Positions 37,666 through 47,200 of a stretch of DNA of 64,000 nucleotides are shown in pieces. The DNA comes from Limnobacter thiooxidans (GTDB lineage: Bacteria; Pseudomonadota; Gammaproteobacteria; Burkholderiales; Burkholderiaceae_B): NCBI RefSeq assembly GCF_036323495.1, contig NZ_AP028947.1, forward strand, positions 806,001 through 870,000, read 5' to 3'. The position numbers and the translations under genes are program-made. How positions within the stretch are numbered: the stretch's first letter is position 1; each line of letters opens with the position of its first letter. The notes under the pieces are model-generated. The model did no database searches, was not told the DNA's origin, and saw nothing but the letters and a program-made list of their open reading frames with translations.

Positions 37666-38406
37666 TCAAAATTTGATTGTAGATTGGGCGCGGATGGCTC
37701 CTGCTTCAAGAATTCTCATTTCGACACTCTGAAGTTTGCCGTCTTCCGGCAAGGTAAACATGCCGGAGATTCTGGAAAAGCGCGTCAATTTGATCTTGAA
37801 CTGTGGGTCGTCCATGTCTCCTGAACTGGGTAAAACTATGACACTGGATTGCCCTTTGCTCAACACTTTAATCAAAACCTGCACATCCAGGCTGATCTCG
37901 GGGCGCTGGCTACCTTGAATAACCAGTGCCTTGTATCGATATTGATCTGGAACGGTGTCTTTTGTCACTTGCAAGCGCTTTAGCGAAATACCGCCTTGCA
38001 AGCTTCCCGGTATGAAGCCCTCAAAAAATGCCAGGTCTTCTTTCAGTTTTGCATTTTCAGATTCAAGGTTGGTAATCAGCAGGTTCAGGGTGCTCCGCGC
38101 TTCCTTGTCCAGTTTGATCAGTTCGTTGCTGCGGGACACTTCATCCTGAAGGTCGGCTGTTTTTGCGCGCAATTCGGTGACCTGTTCATTCAGTAGTGCG
38201 ATTTCCTGCGTTGAGAACAGGCCTTGAATGTAATTTCCTTGAGGGCCCCACACAGCAAACGCCGCACAAACTATCAGAACGGAGAGGCCAAGCAACAATC
38301 CGTAAACGAATGCGAGCCGGGAGGATCTTCGAACTCCCGGCAACAAGGTGCGGCGTGAATGATGCGTTTTCTTTGGATTCAAGGCCCTGGTGTCCTTGTG
38401 TTTCAA
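37666..38406 (-). CDS. DUF6776 family membrane protein with coiled coil
   Basis: 246 aa. A basic cytoplasmic N-terminus (to about residue 30) leads to a single transmembrane helix ([21 protein letters not shown]), then a coiled coil of about 75 residues ([22 protein letters not shown] and on) and a C-terminal beta-rich domain. I recognise it as the uncharacterised family found beside argC and bactofilin in Burkholderiales. The frame opens with TTG at 38404-38406, overlapping the argC stop; no good ribosome site is visible, so the start relies on coupling and is uncertain. Confidence 0.8.
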   Translation of the reverse strand: MKHKDTRALNPKKTHHSRRTLLPGVRRSSRLAFVYGLLLGLSVLIVCAAFAVWGPQGNYIQGLFSTQEIALLNEQVTELRAKTADLQDEVSRSNELIKLDKEARSTLNLLITNLESENAKLKEDLAFFEGFIPGSLQGGISLKRLQVTKDTVPDQYRYKALVIQGSQRPEISLDVQVLIKVLSKGQSSVIVLPSSGDMDDPQFKIKLTRFSRISGMFTLPEDGKLQSVEMRILEAGAIRAQSTIKF

Positions 38407-39446
38407 GGAGACAGAGGCAGTTGTTCCAGCCCTGTGTGCTCAGGCAGGTCGAACATCGCATTCATGGCTTGAACGGCCTGACCCGCCGCGCCTTTCACCA
38501 GATTGTCGATTACGGAAACAATAACCAGAGTGTCCCTGCCTTGTGGTCGATGCAACGCAATGCGCACAAAGTTTGACCCGCGAACCGATTTCGTATCAGG
38601 CAGCGAACCCTTCGGCATCACGTCAACAAAGTACTCATTGGCATAGTGCTGTTCATACAGGCTTTGAATGTCGGTGTTCAAACCATGCTCATTCAGCTTC
38701 ACATAGGTGGTGGCCAAAATGCCGCGCACCATGGGTACCAAATGGGGTGTGAACGTGATTTGCGCCTTGCGTCCTGAAATCAGCTCAAGCCCCTGCTCGA
38801 TTTCAGGCAAGTGGCGGTGACCACTGACACCATAGGCTTTGAAACTTTCGCTGGCCTCGGAAAACAGGGATCCAACTGCAGCCTTGCGGCCCGCGCCGGA
38901 CACTCCGGATTTGCAATCCGCCACAATGCTGCTTTCGTCTATCAAAGGGGTCGCGTGGCTGATCAGGGGTTTCAGTGCCAATTGCACGGCGGTGGGGTAG
39001 CAGCCTGCCAGGCCCACCAGCTTTGCTTTTTTGATTTCTTCGCGCGCGGATTCAACCAGTCCGTAGCAGGCTTGGCCCAGCAGTTCGGGCTCGGAATGGG
39101 GCATGCCGTACCATTTTTCGAACTCGGTCGTGTTTTTCAGGCGAAAGTCTGCCCCCAGGTCAATCACGCGAATGCCGGCGTTCACCAGTTCAGCCGATTG
39201 GGCCATTGCCACGCCGTGGGGAGTCGCGAAAAAAACAACATCGCAATCTTTTAGCGATTCAAAGGTAGGCTCGGAAAAAGCAATATTCACGCGCTTGCGC
39301 AGGGCCGGGAACATGTCCGCCACGGGTTGACCGACTTCGCCACGCGATGTAATGGCTTTCAGTTCGGCCTGTGGGTGCAATGCCAACAGGCGAAGAAGTT
39401 CAGAGCCTGTGTAACCGGTTCCGCCGACAATGCCTACCTTGATCAT
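38403..39446 (-). CDS. argC: N-acetyl-gamma-glutamyl-phosphate reductase
   Basis: Third step of arginine synthesis, 347 aa, long (type 1) form. The start [21 protein letters not shown] is the NADPH-binding fold, giving ATG at 39446; upstream in-frame sequence runs through the rpsI terminator and is not coding. The active-site Cys lies in [15 protein letters not shown] and the conserved SGAGRK and [10 protein letters not shown] segments are present. Confidence 0.95.
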   Translation of the reverse strand: MIKVGIVGGTGYTGSELLRLLALHPQAELKAITSRGEVGQPVADMFPALRKRVNIAFSEPTFESLKDCDVVFFATPHGVAMAQSAELVNAGIRVIDLGADFRLKNTTEFEKWYGMPHSEPELLGQACYGLVESAREEIKKAKLVGLAGCYPTAVQLALKPLISHATPLIDESSIVADCKSGVSGAGRKAAVGSLFSEASESFKAYGVSGHRHLPEIEQGLELISGRKAQITFTPHLVPMVRGILATTYVKLNEHGLNTDIQSLYEQHYANEYFVDVMPKGSLPDTKSVRGSNFVRIALHRPQGRDTLVIVSVIDNLVKGAAGQAVQAMNAMFDLPEHTGLEQLPLSP

Positions 39447-39468
39447 GAGAAATCCTTGTGCTGAAAAG

Positions 39469-39497
39469 AAAAAAAGCCGCACATTTGTGCGGCTTTC
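39469..39497 (-). terminator. Rho-independent terminator of rplM-rpsI
   Basis: Perfect stem AAAGCCGCAC / GTGCGGCTTT with ATTT loop (39473-39496), followed on the minus strand by a run of seven or more T. It separates rpsI from argC. Confidence 0.9.
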
Positions 39498-39546
39498 GAT
39501 TGTAACCCAGCTGGGAGGGCTGCCGGGTGTAAGCGTACTTTGAAAA

Positions 39547-39939
39547 TTAACGCTTGGAGAACTGCTTGCGACGACGCGCGCCACGCAGACCCACTTTCTT
39601 CCGTTCAACTTCACGTGCATCACGAGTAACCAGGCCTGCTTTGGACAGGGTTGGCTTCAGTTCTGCATCGAAGTCGATCAAAGCACGTGTCAAGCCGTGA
39701 CGAACTGCGCCAGCCTGGCCAGTTTCGCCACCGCCGCGCACGTTCACTTTGATGTCAAAAGTTTCAACGTTCTCGGTCAGTACCAAAGGTTGACGAGCAA
39801 CCATCTGGCCAGTTTCGCGAGCGAAGTATTCAGTCAAAGGCTTGCCGTTCACGATGAACTGACCAGTACCTTTCTTGATAAAAACACGGGCCACTGAGCT
39901 TTTGCGGCGACCGGTTCCGTAATTGTATTCACCAATCAT
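39547..39939 (-). CDS. rpsI: 30S ribosomal protein S9
   Basis: 130 aa; starts [20 protein letters not shown] and ends in the basic tail [14 protein letters not shown], which reaches the P-site tRNA. Full signature [19 protein letters not shown] present. Follows rplM by 8 bases, the universal L13-S9 pair. Confidence 0.98.
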   Translation of the reverse strand: MIGEYNYGTGRRKSSVARVFIKKGTGQFIVNGKPLTEYFARETGQMVARQPLVLTENVETFDIKVNVRGGGETGQAGAVRHGLTRALIDFDAELKPTLSKAGLVTRDAREVERKKVGLRGARRRKQFSKR

Positions 39940-39947
39940 GGTTCACC

Positions 39948-40376
39948 TCAGATTTCAAGTGGCTTGGGTTGTTGTGCGGAATGCGGGTGCTCGGCTTCAG
40001 CATAGATCTTCAATTTCTTGATCATCGCGTAACCCAGAGGACCTTTTGGCAACATGCCTTTCACAGCTTTCTCCAGCGCGCGGCCAGGGAAGCGTTCCTG
40101 CATCTTGTCAAAGTTCGTTTCGTAGATACCGCCTGGGTAACCAGAGTGGCGGAAATACTTCTTGTTCAGGCCTTTGGTACCTGTAACGCGCAATTTACCG
40201 GCATTTACAACAACAATGAAGTCGCCTGTGTCGATGTGCGGTGTGAATTCAGGTTTGTGCTTACCACGGAGGCGGCGTGCAACTTCACTGGCTACACGTC
40301 CCAACACCTTGTCGGTGCCGTCGATCACAAACCACTCTTGTTTAACCTCACCGGGTTTCGCTGAGTAGGTTTTCAT
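39948..40376 (-). CDS. rplM: 50S ribosomal protein L13
   Basis: 142 aa; [27 protein letters not shown] at the N-terminus and [20 protein letters not shown] in the signature region. An AAGGAA site precedes the ATG. The leader is about 100 bases if the promoter at 40490-40519 is right and contains small GC hairpins that might serve autogenous control; that is inference. Confidence 0.98.
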   Translation of the reverse strand: MKTYSAKPGEVKQEWFVIDGTDKVLGRVASEVARRLRGKHKPEFTPHIDTGDFIVVVNAGKLRVTGTKGLNKKYFRHSGYPGGIYETNFDKMQERFPGRALEKAVKGMLPKGPLGYAMIKKLKIYAEAEHPHSAQQPKPLEI

Positions 40377-40489
40377 GATTTTTCCTTAAAGATAAAAAAG
40401 TGCTTTTACCTGTCTCCCCACTTGTACATGCAGCCCGCAATCAAAATGCAGGTCGGCAGCCGAAGGGCTCTCCCAACAGGTAACCCGCG

Positions 40490-40519
40490 ATTTTAGCAAA
40501 GTTTTAAGCTTTCGGTTAA
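40490..40519 (-). promoter_or_regulatory. Candidate promoter of rplM-rpsI
   Basis: On the minus strand a -10-like TAAAAT (40490-40495) and a weak -35 TTAACC (40514-40519) are spaced by 18 bases. It lies between the terminator of the upstream small RNA candidate and rplM, where a promoter is expected. Confidence 0.4.
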
Positions 40520-40537
40520 ACTTTTTCAGCTTCGGGA

Positions 40538-40573
40538 TAAAAAAAACCCAAGCGCGGTAAGGCGCTTGGGTTT
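40538..40573 (-). terminator. Rho-independent terminator of the small RNA candidate
   Basis: Perfect 12-base stem AAACCCAAGCGC / GCGCTTGGGTTT (40544-40555 with 40562-40573), 6-base loop, followed on the minus strand by eight T. The plus-strand side has only three T, so it acts on the minus strand. Confidence 0.88.
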
Positions 40574-40664
40574 AATCCACCAAAGGAGGAGGGTGGAGGA
40601 GACAATCTTGCACCAGAGAAGAATCTCTTCAAAGCTTGCTTTGTGGTTCATCTCGGTGACAACA
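40538..40664 (-). ncRNA. Candidate CU-rich small RNA with anti-Shine-Dalgarno loop
   Basis: About 127 nt between a well-formed promoter and a strong intrinsic terminator, with no plausible protein. In RNA sense there is a 5-bp hairpin AGAGA/TCTCT (40615-40628), then a 6-bp stem TCCACC / GGTGGA (40576-40581 with 40592-40597 on the plus strand) that displays CTCCTCCTTT in a 10-base loop, and a second CTCCTCC just 5' of it, then the terminator. Exposed CCUCC motifs are the hallmark of trans-acting sRNAs that mask ribosome-binding sites (for example the CcsR RNAs of Rhodobacter). Similarity is by motif only. Confidence 0.68.
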
Positions 40665-40670
40665 ATTAAA

Positions 40671-40699
40671 ATTCTAGTGAGTTTTCTGTTGCAGCGCAA
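40671..40699 (-). promoter_or_regulatory. Promoter of the small RNA candidate
   Basis: Minus-strand -35 TTGCGC (40694-40699) and -10 TAGAAT (40671-40676) with an ideal 17-base spacer; transcription would begin near 40664. The surrounding 40700-40860 stretch is AT-rich and holds no gene. Confidence 0.6.
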
Positions 40700-40866
40700 G
40701 AGTAAAACTTCGTTGTCCGAAAAAAGCAACTTATTCCACAATTTCAAAGTGGTTAAAATAAAACCAATAAAAACAAACACTTGTTTTTAGTACAAATGAC
40801 TGACGAGTTATTTGTTAAGTTGTTTAACTAAAAATAGAGCATCTTTTCAGTTTCAGTTTAGAGTTT

Positions 40867-40883
40867 ATTGTGCGTGGCACAAT
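40867..40883. promoter_or_regulatory. Operator-like palindrome upstream of the OsmC-family gene
   Basis: ATTGTGC-GTG-GCACAAT is a perfect 7-3-7 inverted repeat, 28 bases before the OsmC-family start codon, well placed for a dimeric repressor. The regulator is not identifiable from the window. Confidence 0.45.
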
Positions 40884-40911
40884 GAGTGATTAATCATAAA
40901 GAAGGAGTGTT

Positions 40912-41334
40912 ATGGAAGCGGAAGTTAGCTGGTCCGGGTTACCCGGGATGTCCTTTGTGGCCACCACGGGGAGCGGTCACATGGTCTGTATGGACGGCGC
41001 ACCCGATGGCGGTGGAAATAACCTGGCACCTCGCCCAATGGAAGTGGTGCTTGCTGGCACAGGTGCATGCACCGCGTATGACGTGGTGCTGATTTTGCGT
41101 AAAAGTGGGCAAGACGTCCGCAATTGCAAAGTAAAGATGAGTGCTGAGCGGGCCGATGAGGCGCCCAAGGTGTTCACTCGCATCAATTTTCACTTTCAGG
41201 TGATAGGGCGCGGTTTAAAACCCAACCTGGTAGATCGTGCGATCAAGCTGTCGCATGAGAAATACTGCTCTGCGTCTGCCATGTTGGGCAAAACCGCCGA
41301 GCTGGTTTTCACGCACGAAATTATTGAAGATTAA
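40912..41334 (+). CDS. OsmC family protein (predicted thiol peroxidase or related)
   Basis: 140 aa. The two conserved Cys of the OsmC/Ohr fold are present in GTGACTAYDVVLILRK and HEKYCSASAMLGKT, with PMEVVLAGTG before the first. The YhfA-like short form fits best. Members reduce organic hydroperoxides or bind thiols. GAAGGAG lies four bases before the ATG. The stop overlaps that of convergent coq7. A palindrome upstream suggests regulated expression. Confidence 0.88.
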   Translation: MEAEVSWSGLPGMSFVATTGSGHMVCMDGAPDGGGNNLAPRPMEVVLAGTGACTAYDVVLILRKSGQDVRNCKVKMSAERADEAPKVFTRINFHFQVIGRGLKPNLVDRAIKLSHEKYCSASAMLGKTAELVFTHEIIED

Positions 41335-42008
41335 ATTTTCTGTGCAAGCGTGGTCATGACTTTCGACATGGCGGTCATGGCCAGCTTCACCGGCAGAGGC
41401 AGTTGATGGGCACCCTCATCAATCGCACTTTGTCCGTGCTCAATTTCATCCTGCCGCATTTGTTCCAGAATGGCCCGCGACTGTTGGTCCCCGGCAGGCA
41501 GGCGACCCAAGTGGTCGTTCAGGTGTTTCTCCACCTGTTTTTCAGTTTCCGCCATGAATCCAAGGCTTACCTTGTCACCCAATGTGCCCGCGACAAAGCC
41601 CAGTGCAAATGCGCCGCCGTACCAAAGTGGGTTCAGCAGGCTTGGCCGTGCGCCCAGTTGATCCAGTCTTTCCTGTGTCCACGCCAGGTGATCAGCCTCT
41701 TCCTTGGCGGCGTGGTCGAAAAGGGCTTTTTTATCTGGATTCTTGCTGGCCAGCGATTGCGCCTGGTAAAGGGCCTGCGCACAAATCTCGCCGACGTGAT
41801 TTACGCGCATCAAACCAATGACCTGTTGTTTCTCGGATTCGCTTAATTGGTCCGTTGGCAAATTGCGACCAGCCGGGTTAGGGCGTTGTGCAACTGGTGT
41901 CGCCGCAAGGGTTTTCAGTGCTTTGTCCACTTCGCCAAGTACAGCGTCGATGGAAGGAAGCTTGGGCAAGGCGGGTAACTTCGGAAAACGGGGGGGCTGA
42001 TTTGGCAT
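41331..42008 (-). CDS. coq7: 2-polyprenyl-3-methyl-6-methoxy-1,4-benzoquinone monooxygenase (demethoxyubiquinone hydroxylase)
   Basis: Di-iron hydroxylase of ubiquinone synthesis, 225 aa, membrane-bound. Iron ligands are seen in [33 protein letters not shown] and [15 protein letters not shown] Pro-rich N-terminal 60 residues precede the ferritin-like fold, as in other betaproteobacterial Coq7. Confidence 0.94.
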   Translation of the reverse strand: MPNQPPRFPKLPALPKLPSIDAVLGEVDKALKTLAATPVAQRPNPAGRNLPTDQLSESEKQQVIGLMRVNHVGEICAQALYQAQSLASKNPDKKALFDHAAKEEADHLAWTQERLDQLGARPSLLNPLWYGGAFALGFVAGTLGDKVSLGFMAETEKQVEKHLNDHLGRLPAGDQQSRAILEQMRQDEIEHGQSAIDEGAHQLPLPVKLAMTAMSKVMTTLAQKI

Positions 42009-42170
42009 TACTACGCACCAATCCTGTGTTTTTTCAACGAGGTCTTCATTTTAGCAAGGGATGCAAGTAAAATCCGCCCCAACGCGCAACGATTTACAAC
42101 GTCCCCGTGTTTGCTCTGGTTTCCGTTCGGAAATCGGTCTGCTTCATGGTGGCAATTTTTCAGGCAAACC

Positions 42171-43511
42171 ATGACTTCCAAGAAAAAGCTCTTCATCAAA
42201 ACCTTTGGCTGCCAGATGAACGAGTACGATTCCGACAAAATGGCCGATGTGCTTGGCGACTCTGAGGGGCTAGAGCGCACAGACACACCGGAAGATGCGG
42301 ACGTTATCCTGTTCAACACATGTTCCGTGCGTGAAAAGGCGCAGGAAAAAGTGTTCAGTGACCTTGGCCGAGTCAAGCACCTGAAAAAGCTCAACCCCAA
42401 CCTGATTATCGGTGTGGGCGGCTGCGTGGCCAGCCAGGAAGGCAAGGCAATTGTCGAGCGGGCGCCCTATGTAGACGTGGTGTTTGGTCCGCAAACCTTG
42501 CACCGTTTGCCGCATCTCATCCAGAAACGCCGGGACACCCATCGCCCGCAGGTGGACATTTCTTTTCCTGAAATTGAAAAGTTCGACAATTTGCCTTTGG
42601 CCAAAAACACAGGTGCCACGGCGTTCGTGTCGATCATGGAAGGTTGCAGCAAGTACTGCAGCTTCTGCGTGGTGCCTTATACAAGGGGTGAGGAAATATC
42701 TCGTCCTTTCGATGATGTGCTCACCGAAATTGCGGATTTGGCAGATCAAGGTGTCAAGGAAATCAACCTGCTTGGGCAAAACGTGAATGCCTACCGGGGC
42801 AAGATGGGCGACACAGCTGAAATTGCTGACTTCGCCTTGCTGCTTGAATACGTCTCGGAGGTGCCTGGCATAGAACGTATTCGCTTCACCACGTCGCACC
42901 CGAAAGAGTTTGGTCCCCGGCTTATTGAGGCCTATGCCAAGTTGCCCAAATTGGTAGATCACCTTCATCTGCCTGTACAAGCAGGTTCTGACCGTATTCT
43001 GGCCGCCATGAAGCGTGGATACACAGCCTTGGAGTACAAGTCGATTGTGCGAAAGCTACGTGACATTCGCCCCAACATCTCGATGTCATCAGACTTTATC
43101 GTTGGCTTTCCCGGCGAAACCGAGGTGGATTTTGAAAAAACCATGGATTTGATTGAGTCTGTAGGTTTTGATACCTCATTTTCGTTTGTGTATAGCCCGC
43201 GCCCGGGCACCCCGGCGGCTGACCTGGAAGATGGCGTCGATCAGGTCACAAAACTGAAACGGCTGGCCCGGTTACAAAAGACCATTCAGGACCATGCCAC
43301 CAGCATTAGTCACTCGATGTTGGGTACCCGTCAAAAGGTATTGGTGGAAGGGCCTTCCAAAAAGGACCCCGCCGAATTGGCGGGGCGTACTGAGAACAAC
43401 CGGGTCGTGAATTTTCAGGGCAATCCCAGAATGCTAGGGCAAATTGTCGTGCTTGACATTGTCGAGGCCTATCCCAATTCCTTGCGTGGGCGCGTTCCAC
43501 TTGCGCAGTAA
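42171..43511 (+). CDS. miaB: tRNA-2-methylthio-N6-dimethylallyladenosine synthase
   Basis: Radical-SAM methylthiotransferase (446 aa) that completes ms2i6A37. The N-terminal cluster domain begins [18 protein letters not shown] with [11 protein letters not shown]; the radical-SAM motif is [27 protein letters not shown] and a C-terminal TRAM domain ([12 protein letters not shown]) follow. The family-typical start [14 protein letters not shown] gives ATG 42171 rather than an in-frame codon 60 bases upstream. Confidence 0.96.
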   Translation: MTSKKKLFIKTFGCQMNEYDSDKMADVLGDSEGLERTDTPEDADVILFNTCSVREKAQEKVFSDLGRVKHLKKLNPNLIIGVGGCVASQEGKAIVERAPYVDVVFGPQTLHRLPHLIQKRRDTHRPQVDISFPEIEKFDNLPLAKNTGATAFVSIMEGCSKYCSFCVVPYTRGEEISRPFDDVLTEIADLADQGVKEINLLGQNVNAYRGKMGDTAEIADFALLLEYVSEVPGIERIRFTTSHPKEFGPRLIEAYAKLPKLVDHLHLPVQAGSDRILAAMKRGYTALEYKSIVRKLRDIRPNISMSSDFIVGFPGETEVDFEKTMDLIESVGFDTSFSFVYSPRPGTPAADLEDGVDQVTKLKRLARLQKTIQDHATSISHSMLGTRQKVLVEGPSKKDPAELAGRTENNRVVNFQGNPRMLGQIVVLDIVEAYPNSLRGRVPLAQ

Positions 43512-43601
43512 GCTTGCCAAGCGCCTTTCGATGCGGTGATATTTGTCATTTTTTTCGGTTATTCTTAGGGCGTTATCTTTTACAGAGGTTCATCCTCCCG
43601 T

Positions 43602-44519
43602 ATGTCAGAATCGAGTCCTTTGCAGGCCCCCGGCAAAAAAGAAAGGGGCCTGCTAGAACGCCTTTCCTCCCTGTTGTTACGCGAACCCGAGGACAGGGAA
43701 CAACTGTTAGAGGTTTTGCAGCAGGCCCATGAGCGAAACCTGCTGGACGCAGACGCACTCTCCATGATTGAAGGTGTCATGCAGGTCAGTGATTTGGCCG
43801 CAGGCGACATCATGGTGCCCCGGGCCCAAATGGATGCCATCAACGCAGAAGACTCCATTGATGAAATCGTGGCGTTTGCCGTTGAAAAAGCCCATTCCCG
43901 TTTTCCAGTGTATGAAGGCGAGCGCGACAACGTTATCGGTGTCTTATTGGCCAAAGATTTGTTACGCATTCACGCCAACGCCGAGGTCAATCTTCGGGAC
44001 ATGTTGCGCCCAGCGGTATTTATTCCGGAAAGCAAGCGTTTGAATGTGTTGCTCCATGATTTCCGGCTCAACCGCAACCACATTGCGCTGGTAGTTGATG
44101 AATATGGCGGTGTGGCTGGCTTGGTGACCATCGAGGATGTGCTTGAGCAAATCGTGGGCGATATTGAAGACGAATACGATTTTGATGAGGAAGCCGACAA
44201 CATCATCAGCCTGGGTGGTGACCAGTTGGGTCGCTACCGAGTGAAAGCGTTGACCACCATTGACCAGTTCAATGAAACCTTTGGCACCTTCTATTCGAAT
44301 GAGCATGCAGATACCTTGGGTGGCTTGTTGACTGATCACTTGGCTCGCCTGCCTGTTCGCGGCGATGTCGTAGACCTGCCGCCATTCCGTTTTGCAGTTT
44401 TACGGGCCGATGCCCGTCAGGTTCATTTGCTGAAAGTGGAACGCATTGAAGAACCTTCCGATCACCCCGTAGATTCCTTGGTGGCCGCGCAGTCGCTTCC
44501 GCCCGACAGGCTATCCTGA
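43602..44519 (+). CDS. corC: CorC/YbeX-family CBS-domain protein
   Basis: 305 aa. Two CBS domains (about 65-190; DIMVPRAQMDAI, HSRFPVYEGERDNVIGVLLAKDLL, HIALVVDEYGGVAGLVTIEDVLEQIVGDIEDEYD) and a C-terminal CorC_HlyC domain. There is no transmembrane DUF21 domain, so it is the short soluble form, linked to Mg/Co efflux and ribosome maturation in E. coli. It follows miaB directly; the usual intervening ybeZ (phoH-like) and ybeY are absent. Its stop overlaps the lnt start (TGATG). Confidence 0.92.
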   Translation: MSESSPLQAPGKKERGLLERLSSLLLREPEDREQLLEVLQQAHERNLLDADALSMIEGVMQVSDLAAGDIMVPRAQMDAINAEDSIDEIVAFAVEKAHSRFPVYEGERDNVIGVLLAKDLLRIHANAEVNLRDMLRPAVFIPESKRLNVLLHDFRLNRNHIALVVDEYGGVAGLVTIEDVLEQIVGDIEDEYDFDEEADNIISLGGDQLGRYRVKALTTIDQFNETFGTFYSNEHADTLGGLLTDHLARLPVRGDVVDLPPFRFAVLRADARQVHLLKVERIEEPSDHPVDSLVAAQSLPPDRLS

Positions 44520-46051
44520 TGCTGGCTTTCTTCGTGGGGGCCGCACTGGGTGCGCCGTGGGTGCTGTCATTTGCGCCCATGTCACTTTGGTGGCTGGGCC
44601 TGCTGCTGGTGTCGGTGCTGCCCTTTGTGACGCTTCGAACAAGCAGGCCAATCTTGGCTGGCTTGGCCTTCGGTTGGTCGGCTTACGGGGTGGGGGTGTC
44701 CTGGCTGCACATCAGTTTGCACACCTATGGTGGCCTGCCTTCAATTCTGGCTTGGGCGGCCATTGCCGCGTTCACTTTTTACCTGGCTATTTTCCCGGCG
44801 CTTGCATTGTGGGCTTACGCCCGGTTTTCTGCGCCTGCTCAATCGGCAAATGGCGCCGTGTTCAATGCCTTGTTGTGGGCTGCACTGTGGACATTTTTTG
44901 AGTGGGCTCGTGGCACTTTCATGACCGGTTTTGCCTGGTTGGGTTTGGGTGATTCCTTAGTGGATTCGCCGTTCGCTGGCCTTTTGCCCTGGGCAGGCAG
45001 CCATGGCAGCTTGTTTATTCTGATGGTGTTGGGGCATCTGGGTGTGTCGTTGTTGCTGCAGCGCAAAGCGCGCATTGCGATGGCCCTTGCCAGCGGTTCT
45101 CTTTGTGTATTTCTGCTGATTCAATTGCCTGTTCACACTCAAAGCGCGGGCCAACTGCCCGTGGTCGGCGTTCAAACAAATGTTGACCAAAGCATCAAAT
45201 TTGATCCCGACCTGATTGTGTCCAACATGCAAAAAGCCTTTGCCTTGGGCGATTTAGCCAAACAGCGCCTGGCGGATACGGGTGGATTGCTGGTGTTTCC
45301 GGAAACCGTCAACCCTTTGGTGTGGACTGACACGCCCGTGGAATGGCAAACTCGCTTTCGCGATTTCGCAGTGCCAGGGCACACCACGGTCATCATGGGC
45401 TCTGCCATTCAAGAAGATACGCGGTATTTCAATTCCATCGTCATGTTCAATGGCGATGAAGCCCTCGAAGACCTGGCTGTTCCCAGCGTACGCCACGACA
45501 AACGTCACCTGGTGCCTTTTGGCGAGTTCATTCCCTTGGGGTTCAAGTGGTTTGTGGCCATGTTGAACATGCCCATGGGGGAATTCACATCGGGTTCCGG
45601 GCCACTGCAGCCTTTCGTGGTGAAAGGCAATGCACTGGCGTCCACGGTGTGTTACGAAGACATTTTCAGTGGTGAGTTTGCAGGTTTGGTTGCCAAATCT
45701 ACCCAAGAACCAACAGCATTTGTCAACCTGAGCAATCTTGCCTGGTTTGGCCAATCCTGGGCCTTGGATCAACATGCACAGATGGGCCGAACCCGTTCGG
45801 CCGAGCACAGAAAACCTGGGTTGCGTGTCACCAACACCGGTTTGTCTGGTCTAGTGGACGAATACGGGCAATGGACGACACGGGTAGAATCTGGCCAGTC
45901 CAAGGTCTGGGCTGGGCAAATTGAAGGCCGCCTGGGGCAAACCTTCTTTGCAAAGTGGGGCGATCGGTTGTGGTTTTCAATTTGGGGAGCAGTCCTTCTA
46001 CTGCTGTGCGTGCGTGAATGGCGCTTGAAGGCTTACAATAGAGCCCATTAA
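44519..46051 (+). CDS. lnt: Apolipoprotein N-acyltransferase
   Basis: Inner-membrane enzyme (510 aa) that N-acylates the lipoprotein N-terminal Cys. Six or more N-terminal hydrophobic helices precede a nitrilase-like periplasmic domain with the catalytic triad: Glu in [12 protein letters not shown], Lys in [17 protein letters not shown] and Cys in [13 protein letters not shown] final transmembrane helix ([14 protein letters not shown]) is present. Translationally coupled to corC. Confidence 0.94.
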   Translation: MLAFFVGAALGAPWVLSFAPMSLWWLGLLLVSVLPFVTLRTSRPILAGLAFGWSAYGVGVSWLHISLHTYGGLPSILAWAAIAAFTFYLAIFPALALWAYARFSAPAQSANGAVFNALLWAALWTFFEWARGTFMTGFAWLGLGDSLVDSPFAGLLPWAGSHGSLFILMVLGHLGVSLLLQRKARIAMALASGSLCVFLLIQLPVHTQSAGQLPVVGVQTNVDQSIKFDPDLIVSNMQKAFALGDLAKQRLADTGGLLVFPETVNPLVWTDTPVEWQTRFRDFAVPGHTTVIMGSAIQEDTRYFNSIVMFNGDEALEDLAVPSVRHDKRHLVPFGEFIPLGFKWFVAMLNMPMGEFTSGSGPLQPFVVKGNALASTVCYEDIFSGEFAGLVAKSTQEPTAFVNLSNLAWFGQSWALDQHAQMGRTRSAEHRKPGLRVTNTGLSGLVDEYGQWTTRVESGQSKVWAGQIEGRLGQTFFAKWGDRLWFSIWGAVLLLLCVREWRLKAYNRAH

Positions 46052-46075
46052 ATAAATCTGAAAAGCCGCACAGCC

Positions 46076-47200
46076 ATGTCAATTAGTCCAATCAACGAAA
46101 TTGTTGAAGAAATGCGCGCGGGTCGCATGGTCATTCTGGTCGACGAAGAAGACCGTGAAAACGAGGGCGACCTTGTGCTCGCAGCCGATTTCGTGACCCC
46201 CGAAGCCATCAATTTCATGGCCAAGTACGGCCGTGGACTGATTTGCCTCACCCTGACCGAAGCACGCTGCCGTGAATTGGGTTTGCGCCCGATGGTGGCT
46301 GCCAACGGTTCGTCTCACGGTACCAACTTCACAGTGTCCATCGAGGCGGCTGAAGGCGTGTCAACCGGCATCTCCGCTGCCGATCGTTCCCACACCATCC
46401 GTGTGGCAGTCAACAAGAATTCAAAAGCCGAAGACCTGGTGCAGCCTGGCCACGTGTTTCCGCTGACCGCCGTCAATGGTGGCGTGCTGATGCGGGCCGG
46501 TCACACCGAGGCCGGTTGCGACCTGTCTGCCATGGCTGGTTTGAGCCCAGCTTCCGTGATTTGCGAAATCATGAAAGACGACGGCACAATGGCCCGCTTG
46601 CCCGACCTGGTCGAGTTTGCCCGCGAACACAATTTGAAAATCGGCACCATTGCTGACCTGATTCAATACAGAAGCACCAAGGAATCGCTGATTGAGCGCA
46701 TGCATGAGCGTGTCATCGACACTGTGCAGGGCCAGTTCAAATGTATTTCGTATCGCGACAAACCAACAGGCAGCGCCCATTTCGCGCTGGTGTATGGTCA
46801 GTTGAATCCTGATACAGAAGCCCTGGTGCGTGTGCATGAACCCACCTCGTTGATTGATTTCCTGGAAGTGAACCTGTCGGAACATTCATTCTCGATTCCC
46901 GCCGCGATGAAACGAATCGTCGAAGAAGGTTCAGGTGTCATCGTGCTGCTGAATTGCGACGTGTCGTCCGACCGCTTGTTGGGCCAGTTCGCCTCGCTGG
47001 ATGAAATCGAACAGCGTGGTACCACGGCGCGCAAGGGCGCGGGTTCCAGCCCAGACCTGCGCACCTATGGAATCGGCGCGCAGATCTTGCGTGAACTGGG
47101 CGTGAACAAAATGAAATTGCTGTCCCGACCACGGAAAATGCCGAGCATGACCGGGTTTGATTTGGAAGTATCAGGTTATGTCAACGGAGAAACGAAATGA
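46076..47200 (+). CDS. ribB: 3,4-dihydroxy-2-butanone 4-phosphate synthase with degenerate GTP cyclohydrolase II domain
   Basis: 374 aa. The N-terminal DHBPS domain (1-205) is complete: [65 protein letters not shown]. The C-terminal RibA-like domain lacks the zinc-binding pattern (C..GDxxxSxxCDCG): the corresponding place reads [22 protein letters not shown]. It is therefore probably not a working cyclohydrolase, and a separate ribA is expected elsewhere. It overlaps ribH by 4 bases (ATGA). Confidence 0.92.
   Translation: MSISPINEIVEEMRAGRMVILVDEEDRENEGDLVLAADFVTPEAINFMAKYGRGLICLTLTEARCRELGLRPMVAANGSSHGTNFTVSIEAAEGVSTGISAADRSHTIRVAVNKNSKAEDLVQPGHVFPLTAVNGGVLMRAGHTEAGCDLSAMAGLSPASVICEIMKDDGTMARLPDLVEFAREHNLKIGTIADLIQYRSTKESLIERMHERVIDTVQGQFKCISYRDKPTGSAHFALVYGQLNPDTEALVRVHEPTSLIDFLEVNLSEHSFSIPAAMKRIVEEGSGVIVLLNCDVSSDRLLGQFASLDEIEQRGTTARKGAGSSPDLRTYGIGAQILRELGVNKMKLLSRPRKMPSMTGFDLEVSGYVNGETK

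Noticed and set aside
40526..40780. An 84-codon minus-strand ORF upstream of rplM
   Set aside because: It runs through a promoter, a CU-rich hairpin and a terminator; its translation has no signal, domain or ribosome site. The small RNA reading explains the sequence better.
46691..47200. Functional GTP cyclohydrolase II
   Set aside because: The zinc Cys and catalytic context are missing from the C-terminal domain.
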